The notes under the pieces: model-generated
Told to the model about the DNA's origin: nothing
Database searches by the model: none
What the model saw: the letters and a program-made list of their open reading frames with translations, nothing else
NCBI GenBank assembly: GCA_003561595.1
Contig: PWWF01000315.1
Span: 1 to 9,588, forward strand
From: Paracoccaceae bacterium
Lineage (GTDB): Bacteria; Pseudomonadota; Alphaproteobacteria; Rhodobacterales; Rhodobacteraceae
Reading direction: 5' to 3'
Length of the DNA stretch: 9,588 bases
Position numbers and translations under genes: made by a program
Shown here: positions 1 through 5,541 of the stretch, one piece after another
Layout: each line of letters starts with the position of its first letter
Numbering within the stretch: the stretch's first letter is position 1

Positions 1-365
1 CTGATATAGTCCCACATCCGGAAATGCGCGGCCCAGGGCGCTTGCGTGGCGTTGACATAGAACCCCGCGCCCTGCCCCAGATCATAGGTGTCATCATCGG
101 CCACCCCGTCCCCGCGCGGCGAGGTATCGGGAAACACCAGCGCCAGACCATGCGCCGCTGCATGGGCCTGGGCATGAGCCTTGGTCATGGCGTTTTCATG
201 CGTGCAGGTCAGCCCGGACAGATACCAGAGCAGCGGGACCGGATGCCGCCGCGCCTGTGCGGGCAGGAACAGGCCAAAGGTCATGTCGCAGCCGGTGCTG
301 GCAGAGGCATGGCGATACACGCCCTGCACACCGCCGAAACAGCTGTTTTCAGAAAGGGTTTCCAT
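1..365 (-). CDS. fghA: S-formylglutathione hydrolase, N-terminal part (cut by window edge)
   Basis: This is the first 121 codons of a cytosolic esterase that hydrolyses S-formylglutathione to formate and glutathione, the last step of glutathione-dependent formaldehyde oxidation. The translation starts METLSENSCFGGVQGVYRHA and continues with family-typical segments: a substrate-side block containing LWYLSGLTCTHENAM at about residues 49-63, then FPDTSPRG at about 78-85 and DLGQGAGFYVNAT. The usual length is about 280 residues, so the catalytic Ser of GxSxGG and the Asp and His lie outside the window. The start is the ATG at 363-365, preceded by AGGAG at a spacing of 6. It lies 30 bases after the stop of the AEC permease gene on the same strand, so the two are probably cotranscribed. 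The esterase-D/FGH assignment is firm. The gene symbol is the usual one for the family. Confidence 0.9.
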   Translation of the reverse strand, partial: METLSENSCFGGVQGVYRHASASTGCDMTFGLFLPAQARRHPVPLLWYLSGLTCTHENAMTKAHAQAHAAAHGLALVFPDTSPRGDGVADDDTYDLGQGAGFYVNATQAPWAAHFRMWDYI

Positions 366-395
366 GGTGACTCCTGTAAATCCGGGGGCAAGATG

Positions 396-1325
396 TCAGA
401 AGCCGGTCACCCATGCAATGACGACCGGAACCGTCGCGATGCTGACCAGCGTGGATACAAGGATCGCCGCCGATACACGTGCGGGACCCGCATTGTAATG
501 CTGCGCCAGGATAAAGATGTTGCCCGCCACCGGCAGCGCAGCCGCCGCGATCAGCACACCAGCCACTTGCGGGTCCACCCCGAAAATCAGCAAGGCGCTG
601 ATCGCGACAAAGGCCGGGTGCAGGACCAGTTTGCCAAAACTCAGCCAACTGACAATCTGCATGTGCTCGACCTTTTTGTCGGCAAGCGACGCGCCAATCG
701 CAAACAGCGCGCAGGGGGTGGCGGCAGCGCCCAGCAGGGTCAGGAACTCATTCGCCAGCACTGGCACCTGCCAGCCTGTCGCCGACCATGCCAGCCCCAG
801 CGCCATGGCCACCACCATCGGGTTTTTCGCGACAGCGACGATCAGCTTGCGCGGCAGCGTGGCATCAATCCGGCCATCGCGCGCCAGCGTGATCAGGATG
901 ACGAACAGGGTCGAGAACACGATCATGTCAAGCGTCAGCACCAAAAGCACCGTGGGCACCGAATAGGCCCCCAGCAGCACGACCAGCATCGGCACCCCCA
1001 GAAACCCGGTATTGCCGATAATGCTGCAATGCGCCTCTATCAGCGCGGCCTCCAACCGGACCCGGCGCAGAAAGGCGATGCCCATGACCAGCAGATAAAG
1101 CGCCGCGCAGGCCAGCAGATAGGCCGAGGCCGCCCGCAGGTCGAAGACTTCGGTCAGGGACAGGTTGGCGGCAAACCCGAACAGCATGGCCGAAAGCGCA
1201 AAGTAGAATACGAATTTCGTCAGATAGGCCGTTGCCTCTGGCGGGAAGAACCCCGACCGCCCGGCGCCGTAGCCCAGCCCGATCAGGCCGAAGAAGGGCA
1301 GCGTTTTAAGAAAAATCTCGAACAT
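396..1325 (-). CDS. AEC (auxin efflux carrier) family transporter
   Basis: This encodes a 309-residue, strongly hydrophobic inner-membrane permease of the AEC family (Mem_trans fold), a normal length for the family with about ten membrane segments. Recognisable features are the N-terminal LPFFGLIGLGYGAGR, the conserved IIGNTGFLGVPM block near residue 103 and a second-half repeat around KNPMVVAMALGLAW. Bacterial members export or import small carboxylates such as malonate or malate, but the substrate cannot be read from the sequence. The gene lies 30 bases upstream of fghA on the same strand and is divergent from a TetR-type regulator. A 19-bp palindrome covers the start codon, which suggests direct control by that regulator. 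There is no convincing Shine-Dalgarno sequence before the ATG at 1323-1325. Confidence 0.88.
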   Translation of the reverse strand: MFEIFLKTLPFFGLIGLGYGAGRSGFFPPEATAYLTKFVFYFALSAMLFGFAANLSLTEVFDLRAASAYLLACAALYLLVMGIAFLRRVRLEAALIEAHCSIIGNTGFLGVPMLVVLLGAYSVPTVLLVLTLDMIVFSTLFVILITLARDGRIDATLPRKLIVAVAKNPMVVAMALGLAWSATGWQVPVLANEFLTLLGAAATPCALFAIGASLADKKVEHMQIVSWLSFGKLVLHPAFVAISALLIFGVDPQVAGVLIAAAALPVAGNIFILAQHYNAGPARVSAAILVSTLVSIATVPVVIAWVTGF

Positions 1326-1339
1326 GTTCTGAACGTGTT
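1321..1339. promoter_or_regulatory. 19-bp palindrome, candidate operator of the divergent TetR-type regulator
   Basis: AACATGTTCTGAACGTGTT pairs with its own reverse complement at 8 of 9 half-site positions around the central T (1330). It overlaps the ATG of the AEC permease (1323-1325) and lies in the short divergent region before the TetR-type gene. Size and symmetry suit a TetR-family dimer, which usually represses a neighbouring transporter gene. This function is inferred. The same bases also contain GAAC-N7-GAAC (1320-1334), which matches the alphaproteobacterial LexA box pattern. Confidence 0.5.
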
Positions 1340-1425
1340 AACAGGACTCTTGTGCCGCTTCCAGTCAGGCGCGCTTTTCTTCGGCAATGCAAGGCACTAT
1401 CTTGCGCCATACAAAAGGGGGCATC

Positions 1426-2046
1426 ATGTCTGTCACAGCCGGCGCGGTCCGACAGGGGCGCAAACTGGATCAGGTTCTGCAAGGCGCGCGCGAGGTATTC
1501 GTCCGCATGGGCTATGAGCGCGCCAGCGTGGATGAGATTGCGCGCGTGGCCAATGTCTCCAAGGCGACGCTTTACAGCTACTTCCCCGACAAGCGCCACC
1601 TGTTCACCGAAGTGTACCGCACCGAAATCCTGCGGCTGGCCGATGATGCGGTGGAACTGACCTGCGGCACGCCGCCGGAAAAGGCCCTGCGCGAGGCCGG
1701 GCGACGGATGATCGAGTATCTGATGTCGGATTTCGCTATTGCGATGTACCGCATCTGCATCAATGAAACGCCGCGCTTCCCCGAGATCGGGCAGGCTTTC
1801 TATGAAAGCGGGCCCGAACTGGGGCGCGCGCGGCTTGGGGCCTATTTCCGCGAAGCCCAGGCGCGCGGGCAGTTGCAGATCGACGATATCGATCTGGCCG
1901 CCGACCAGTTCTTTCAGTTGTGTCAGGCGACAATCTGCGACCGCCGCCTTTGTGCAGTGCAGACACGCTTTTCCGAAGACGAGATCATGCGTGTCGTTGA
2001 CGGGGCAGTCGCGATGTTCATGGCGCGCTACGGGGTGCGGAACTAG
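1426..2046 (+). CDS. TetR/AcrR family transcriptional regulator
   Basis: This is a 206-residue DNA-binding repressor-type protein. The N-terminal TetR domain covers about residues 15-62. It has a typical helix-turn-helix (ASVDEIARVANVSKATLYSYF, about 33-53) and the usual PDKRHLF that follows. The C-terminal ligand-binding domain resembles the AefR-like TetR subgroup. I prefer the ATG at 1426, because GGGGG lies about 4 bases upstream. An in-frame ATG at 1387 would add 13 residues but has no ribosome binding site. The gene is divergent from the AEC permease and fghA pair and probably controls it, perhaps through the palindrome at 1321-1339. Its stop TAG overlaps the stop of the convergent ridA-like gene. 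The effector is unknown. Confidence 0.88.
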   Translation: MSVTAGAVRQGRKLDQVLQGAREVFVRMGYERASVDEIARVANVSKATLYSYFPDKRHLFTEVYRTEILRLADDAVELTCGTPPEKALREAGRRMIEYLMSDFAIAMYRICINETPRFPEIGQAFYESGPELGRARLGAYFREAQARGQLQIDDIDLAADQFFQLCQATICDRRLCAVQTRFSEDEIMRVVDGAVAMFMARYGVRN

Positions 2047-2507
2047 GCGATCTCGAAAATCCCTTCAATCTCGACCGCAACACCCAGTGGCAGCGATGGC
2101 GCGCCCACGGCGGCACGGGCATGGCGACCGGCCTCGCCAAAGATGGCGACCATCAGGTCAGAGGCGCCGTTGACGACCTTGGGCTGATCGGTGAAATCGC
2201 CTGTGCAATTCACGAAACCGGTCAGTTTGACCACACGCTGCACGCGCGTCAGATCGCCTGCGCAGGCTTCGCGCAGTTGCGCGATCAGGGCCAGCGCGCA
2301 GGCACGTGCAGCGCCCACGCCTGCGTCGACATCCAGATCATCCCCGAGTTTCCCGCAGATCAGCCCCTCTGGCCCGGCGCTGATCTGGCCAGAGATGAAA
2401 ACAAGGCTGCCGGACTGGACAAAGGGCACGTAATTCGCCGCTGGCGCGGGGGCGTCCGGCAGGGAAAGGCCCAGCTCTGACAGGCGGGTTTCGATCTGAC
2501 TGGTCAT
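2043..2507 (-). CDS. RidA family protein (YjgF/YER057c/UK114)
   Basis: This is a 154-residue cytosolic protein of the RidA superfamily. True RidA members deaminate reactive enamine/imine intermediates made by PLP enzymes. This one looks like the longer YjgF-like subgroup that begins with LGLxLP and has VFISGQ at about residues 37-42. An Arg in HARAAVGAPSLPLGVAVEIE aligns with the catalytic Arg of RidA (R105 in E. coli), so imine deaminase activity is possible but not proven. The start is the ATG at 2505-2507, with AGAGGGA about 8 bases upstream. Translation in this frame is open to 2579, but the added N-terminus is not family-like. The winged-helix regulator gene lies 144 bases upstream on the same strand. 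A GGGCC/GGCCC inverted repeat and one copy of the 25-bp module lie between them. Confidence 0.88.
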   Translation of the reverse strand: MTSQIETRLSELGLSLPDAPAPAANYVPFVQSGSLVFISGQISAGPEGLICGKLGDDLDVDAGVGAARACALALIAQLREACAGDLTRVQRVVKLTGFVNCTGDFTDQPKVVNGASDLMVAIFGEAGRHARAAVGAPSLPLGVAVEIEGIFEIA

Positions 2508-2548
2508 TGGTTCGGTCCCTCTTGGTTCGCGTTTCTCATGCGCAATAT

Positions 2549-2563
2549 GGGCCAAAACGGCCC
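2549..2563. repeat. Short inverted repeat in the ridA-like gene leader
   Basis: GGGCC-AAAAC-GGCCC is a perfect 5-bp stem with a 5-base loop, 42 bases upstream of the ridA-like start codon. It could form a small hairpin in the leader or be a protein site. It has no U-tract to make it a terminator for the upstream regulator gene. Confidence 0.4.
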
Positions 2564-2574
2564 TGAAGCGAATA

Positions 2575-2608
2575 CTCAATCTGAGATTGGGTTGGCATTT
2601 GTTTCAGG
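2575..2608 (+). repeat. Direct repeat module, copy 1 (with 9-base insertion)
   Basis: CTCAATCTGAGA (2575-2586) is followed by TTGGGTTGG and then CATTTGTTTCAGG (2596-2608). Without the 9 extra bases it matches copy 2 at 3144-3168 in 24 of 25 positions. The first block is palindromic (CTCA-ATC-TGAG, extending here to CAATCT-G-AGATTG). It lies 68 bases upstream of the ridA-like start. It may be a shared regulator site or the trace of a duplication. Confidence 0.55.
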
Positions 2609-2651
2609 CACATTCCAGACGCCCCACCCACAACCAGGACGGGATGCCGCG

Positions 2652-2948
2652 CTATCCGGCCTCGGGGATGTTCAGAATATAGCGTCCCGATTTGCACCCG
2701 TCTGGATAGGTCAGAACGCCGCGATCCAGCAAGGAGCGCAGCGCGCGATGCAGAGTTGCGCGGGGCACAGGTTCCAGCAACGGATGCGCGGCGAGCGTTT
2801 CGGTCCTGACATGCGAATCGCCGTTTTCCATATGCTTGCCGATGACGGCAATGATGTCGCGCTCGACGGGCGAGAAGGCCCCCAATCCCAGCTCTGTTTG
2901 AAGTCCTGCCGCCATCTCCAATAAATTGGCGAGGGTTCTCATGCTCAT
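2652..2948 (-). CDS. Small winged-helix DNA-binding protein, putative regulator
   Basis: This 98-residue protein has no named family that I can assign with certainty. Its layout fits a lone winged-helix domain. A first helix lies at about 26-40 (SPVERDIIAVIGKHM). A segment resembling LexA- or MarR-like turns covers 47-60. A recognition-type helix follows at about 62-77 (PRATLHRALRSLLDRG), then a wing (VLTYPDGCKSGRYIL). It has no ligand domain. I chose the ATG at 2946-2948 because AGAGG lies 7 bases upstream. The frame is open to 2990, but those extra codons are made of the palindrome at 2961-2988. The palindrome sits directly before the ribosome binding site, so autorepression is likely. The gene is divergent from the interrupted receiver-like gene and upstream of the ridA-like gene. 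Confidence 0.75.
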   Translation of the reverse strand: MSMRTLANLLEMAAGLQTELGLGAFSPVERDIIAVIGKHMENGDSHVRTETLAAHPLLEPVPRATLHRALRSLLDRGVLTYPDGCKSGRYILNIPEAG

Positions 2949-2960
2949 GGGCCTGCCTCT

Positions 2961-2988
2961 GAAAATTTTCCTGATCAGAAATATTTTC
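2961..2988. promoter_or_regulatory. 28-bp imperfect palindrome, candidate autoregulatory operator
   Basis: The two 14-base halves, GAAAATTTTCCTGA and TCAGAAATATTTTC, are reverse complements at 12 of 14 positions, around a perfect CTGATCAG centre. The site ends one base before the AGAGG of the winged-helix gene and covers its likely transcription start. It is AT-rich in GC-rich surroundings. Use as the operator of the adjacent regulator is inferred. Confidence 0.55.
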
Positions 2989-3018
2989 ATTCTGCAAAGC
3001 CTGACAATGACGTGTCAA
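2989..3018 (-). promoter_or_regulatory. Possible promoter of the winged-helix gene
   Basis: Read on the minus strand, a perfect TTGACA (3018-3013) is followed after 18 bases by CAGAAT (2994-2989), a weak -10. The implied start point, near 2982, falls inside the palindrome at 2961-2988, which suits repression. The -35 also belongs to a small inverted repeat, TGACA-N6-TGTCA (3002-3017). Confidence 0.35.
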
Positions 3019-3093
3019 CCAAGTTGCCGCCACACGGCTGCCTTAATCTCGCCATATTTGATTTTCGATGCAAAAAAAACGCGATTCACAACC

Positions 3094-3099
3094 TATAAT
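3094..3099 (+). promoter_or_regulatory. Possible -10 element for the receiver-like gene
   Basis: A perfect TATAAT lies in the AT-rich divergent region, 107 bases before the ATG at 3206. No good -35 lies 16-18 bases upstream, where the sequence is a run of eight A (3072-3079). It would give a leader of about 100 bases containing copy 2 of the direct repeat. Confidence 0.35.
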
Positions 3100-3143
3100 T
3101 GTATTTTAAGGCCGGCTTTTCTCTTGCCTTTTATGAAAAATAT

Positions 3144-3168
3144 CTCAATCTGAGACATGTGTTTCAGG
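3144..3168 (+). repeat. Direct repeat module, copy 2
   Basis: CTCAATCTGAGA (3144-3155) is followed at once by CATGTGTTTCAGG (3156-3168). Copy 1 at 2575-2608 has the same two blocks in the same orientation with nine extra bases between them. The first block reads TCTCA-ATC-TGAGA here, so it is dyad-symmetric. It lies 38 bases before the start codon of the receiver-like gene and about 200 bases upstream of the winged-helix gene. Confidence 0.55.
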
Positions 3169-3205
3169 GGCGGGTTGCCCTTGGATCTCTGCTTGAGGGT
3201 CAACG

Positions 3206-3868
3206 ATGCTGATGGATTCAATCAAGGACAGCGCTGCGGACAGGGTGATCCTGCCAAGGGTCGCGATGTCTGGCCAGCCCTCCGGCGAGCACCAGTGGCT
3301 GCGGGACTGGACCGTTTTGCTGTGCGTCCAGAACAACGAAGAAACCGGCTTCCTCGCCCGTTGAGTCCGCGATCGTGGCGGCCTGCCGGTCCGCGTTGGT
3401 GCATGCCGCGACATGGCCCGTTTCTTCACTGATTCTGATCCGTTCCCGAGCATGATCATCCTCGAAGTGTCGGATAATGCCGATATGAGCGATGTCATCG
3501 ATCGCTGCCTGGAACTGCGCAAGGTTGCGCCCGGATCGCCGATCATCCTGATCTCGCGCAACTTCAGCTATGATGATTTCTCGACCTCGCGTCTGGAAAT
3601 CTGTGATGCCAGCCTGCGCATCCCGATCCTGCGCAGCGCGTTCGAAGATGTCGTGCTGCTGGCGATGACCAACAATGCGCAATATTGCGAACGCAAGGGC
3701 AAGGCGCAAAGCTTCGATCTGGCAACGGTCGTTCAGCACATGACCGAAGGCGTGGCCGAACCGGTCGAGGACCATGAGCGTCTGAAACGCTCGGGCTGGT
3801 GGATCATCCCCTTCATGCTGCTGGGGCTGGGTTTCTGGGCAAGTTTGCTGGTTTTGCTGTTCTGGTAG
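3206..3868 (+). pseudogene. Receiver-like, C-terminally membrane-anchored protein interrupted by one in-frame TGA
   Basis: The ATG at 3206 has a good ribosome binding site (GAGGG, spacing 6) and opens a frame that stops at a TGA at 3362-3364 after 52 codons. The same frame then stays open to the TAG at 3866-3868. Ignoring the TGA gives 221 codons before the final stop is subtracted. The fold reads continuously across the stop. A first strand is WTVLLCVQN, followed by a helix interrupted by the TGA (NNEETGFLAR, stop, VRDRGG). A strand LPVRVGACRD follows, then PSMIILEVSDN, a helix and SPIILISRN. This alternation resembles a response-regulator receiver domain with the acidic pocket and phospho-acceptor Asp replaced (QN and Glu). 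The protein ends in a membrane segment (WWIIPFMLLGLGFWASLLVLLFW). An internal ATG at 3413 has no ribosome binding site. The product is unnamed. It could be a recent pseudogene, a sequencing error or a read-through gene. Confidence 0.65.
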
Positions 3869-3913
3869 GCTGCCTGTCGGCGCAGACCTCTTGCCTGCCG
3901 GTGACTGTCCATA

Positions 3914-4594
3914 TCAGACTGCAGAGCGGCGGGATTTGCGGGTGAAAACCATTTTCTGCGACACCAGCTTTTCCGGCGACCCCAGCCATGCATAAGCCAG
4001 CAGCGACGGTTCCAGATCCGCCACCGTGATGCGATGCGTGCGCCCCGGCGGGTTGAAGATCATTGACCCCGGAACATACACGCCCTGGTCATTCTGCGAC
4101 ATCGCGCCTGACAGGCAGATATAGGATTCGGTGATCCCCTCATGCGCATGCGCGGGATAGACGCAATCAGGCGCGAACAGCACAAGGCCAAGGATGATCT
4201 GATCGCTGGGCACCGGCCCGGTGGGCCCGACCAGTTCGGCATAGGCATATTTCTGGTCCAGCCCGCGCGGCACTTTCTCATAACCGTATTGCCAGGACAG
4301 GTCACCCTTCAGCCCGTCAATGCTGCGAATGACATCCGACATCGGTGTCTTGCGCCCCTGATCCAATGCGCGGCGCAGATGCGCGGTCACGGGTTTGCGC
4401 GCGGCATCCGTTTCGCGCAGGGCAGGGTTTGCGCGCAACACGCCACTGATGCGTTCGCGCACCTGCCGCTGATGCGCCCGGATCGTGGCGCTGCCCCCGG
4501 CGGGAATGGCGCGATACATGGCCAGAAAGTCACGCAGCAAATAGACCCAGGACGGGCTGGCCAGGAGGCGCGGGGGAGGTGCAGAGGGTTCCAT
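3914..4594 (-). CDS. dddL: Dimethylsulfoniopropionate (DMSP) lyase, cupin type DddL
   Basis: DddL cleaves DMSP into dimethyl sulfide and acrylate. This 226-residue form has the N-terminal helical region (WVYLLRDFLAMYRAIPAGGS) followed by a cupin barrel. Cupin motif 1 is complete, HAHEGITESYICLSG, giving metal ligands His149, His151 and Glu156 plus Tyr158. Motif 2 is GSMIFNPPGRTHRIT, with His187. The segments PVTAHLRRALDQGR, WQYGYEKVPRGL and LLAYAWLG also fit DddL as I know it, more than the shorter DddQ or DddW. The start is uncertain. I use the ATG at 4592-4594, because it leaves a short N-terminus; a GTG at 4639 would add 15 residues. Neither has a clear ribosome binding site. No acuR or acuI acrylate genes are seen beside it. 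It is convergent with the interrupted gene and divergent from the DUF1194 gene. Confidence 0.85.
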   Translation of the reverse strand: MEPSAPPPRLLASPSWVYLLRDFLAMYRAIPAGGSATIRAHQRQVRERISGVLRANPALRETDAARKPVTAHLRRALDQGRKTPMSDVIRSIDGLKGDLSWQYGYEKVPRGLDQKYAYAELVGPTGPVPSDQIILGLVLFAPDCVYPAHAHEGITESYICLSGAMSQNDQGVYVPGSMIFNPPGRTHRITVADLEPSLLAYAWLGSPEKLVSQKMVFTRKSRRSAV

Positions 4595-4807
4595 GCGATG
4601 CAGATGCCACGGGTGCCCGCCGCTCGCGCGCCTGCGCACGACATCGCGCTGCCAACGCGCGACAACCTCATCGCGTGTCAGGTGGTCTTGAATATGCCAT
4701 CATCTCGACCGGCGGCGGCCACGACAGAACTGCCCAAAGCCGCATGTCACACCACCGCCGCGCAGGAATATCAGGACAAACAAACGTCTGCCGCCTATTC
4801 TGCCATC

Positions 4808-5524
4808 ATGCAAGCGCGCGCGGCCCCTCTGCTTCTTGTGGTCTTGTTATTGACCTCTGCCAATGTGTTTCCGGCGCGGGCCGGGACGGAATGTCGGCTG
4901 GCGCTGGCACTTGGCCTCGATGTGTCACGGTCGGTCAGCGACGCGGCCTATACGCTTCAGATCGAGGGCGTGCAGGCAGCACTGGCTGACGACACGATGC
5001 GCAGCGCCATCCTTGCGCCCGAGCGCCATGTGGCGCTCGCGATCTATGAGTGGAGCGGGCGCGGGGAACAGAAGGTCGTGGTCGGCTGGACGCTGCTGCG
5101 AAGCGAAGCCGATATCGATGCGGTGATTGCCGAACTCGGGGCGGCAGAGCGCAGCTTCAACGGGATCACAGCCGTCGGGCGCGCCCTTTTCTTTGGCGCG
5201 CGGCTATTGCTTGGCGCCCCGGAATGCGCGGCGCGGACGCTCGATCTGTCCGGCGACGGTCGCAACAATGACGGGCCAGACCCTGCCCGCATCTACGCGC
5301 GGTTCAATTTCGGCGATATCACGGTCAACGGTCTTGCCATCGGCGGGCTGGAACACGGCATTCTGGACTATTACCAGAGCGAGGTGATCCGCGGGCCGGG
5401 GGCCTTTGTGGAATATGCCCAGGACTGGCGGGATTTCCCGCCCGTCTTTCGTCGCAAGCTGCTGCGGGAACTGACAGCCGGGTTATTCGCAGCGGTCAGT
5501 CCAGGGCACCCGGAACTGCGCTGA
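4808..5524 (+). CDS. Exported DUF1194 (VWA-like) protein
   Basis: This is a 238-residue secreted or periplasmic protein. It has a Sec signal peptide (a hydrophobic core of L and V up to about residue 19, likely cleavage after FPARA at 25). A von Willebrand A-like fold follows: strand LALALGLDVSRSVS with a MIDAS DxSxS (Asp38, Ser40, Ser42), a Thr at 121 in NGITAVGRAL and Asp150 in LDLSGDGRNNDG. It thus keeps the full metal-site set and probably binds a divalent ion and a protein partner. DUF1194 proteins of this length are common in Rhodobacteraceae and their role is unknown. The frame is open back to 4142, but the signal peptide fixes the ATG at 4808. No Shine-Dalgarno sequence precedes it. 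AGGACA (4773-4778) and TATTCT (4796-4801), 17 bases apart, would give a nearly leaderless message. It is convergent with pyrG, 17 bases away. Confidence 0.85.
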   Translation: MQARAAPLLLVVLLLTSANVFPARAGTECRLALALGLDVSRSVSDAAYTLQIEGVQAALADDTMRSAILAPERHVALAIYEWSGRGEQKVVVGWTLLRSEADIDAVIAELGAAERSFNGITAVGRALFFGARLLLGAPECAARTLDLSGDGRNNDGPDPARIYARFNFGDITVNGLAIGGLEHGILDYYQSEVIRGPGAFVEYAQDWRDFPPVFRRKLLRELTAGLFAAVSPGHPELR

Positions 5525-5541
5525 GGCGCAGGGCCATGGCG

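Noticed and set aside
1320..1334. LexA (SOS) box as the main reading of GAAC-N7-GAAC
   Set aside because: Such an eight-base pattern is expected by chance about once in a few windows this size, and the broader dyad fits a TetR-type operator better. Kept only as an alternative.
24..1517. 497-codon plus-strand open frame
   Set aside because: It runs antisense through fghA and the AEC permease, is rich in Arg, Gln and His as expected of a GC-rich shadow, has no family features and lies opposite two clear genes.
2949..2990. Longer N-terminus for the winged-helix protein (MKIFLIRKIF...)
   Set aside because: These codons are the palindrome itself. A good ribosome binding site supports the ATG at 2948.
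3145..3775. Minus-strand frames of 138 and 185 codons opposite the receiver-like gene
   Set aside because: They have no ribosome binding sites or family-like segments. The plus-strand frame has a good start, fold pattern and membrane segment.
4142..4807. Upstream extension of the DUF1194 frame
   Set aside because: It overlaps dddL antisense. The signal peptide at 4808 and the normal family length show that the gene begins there.
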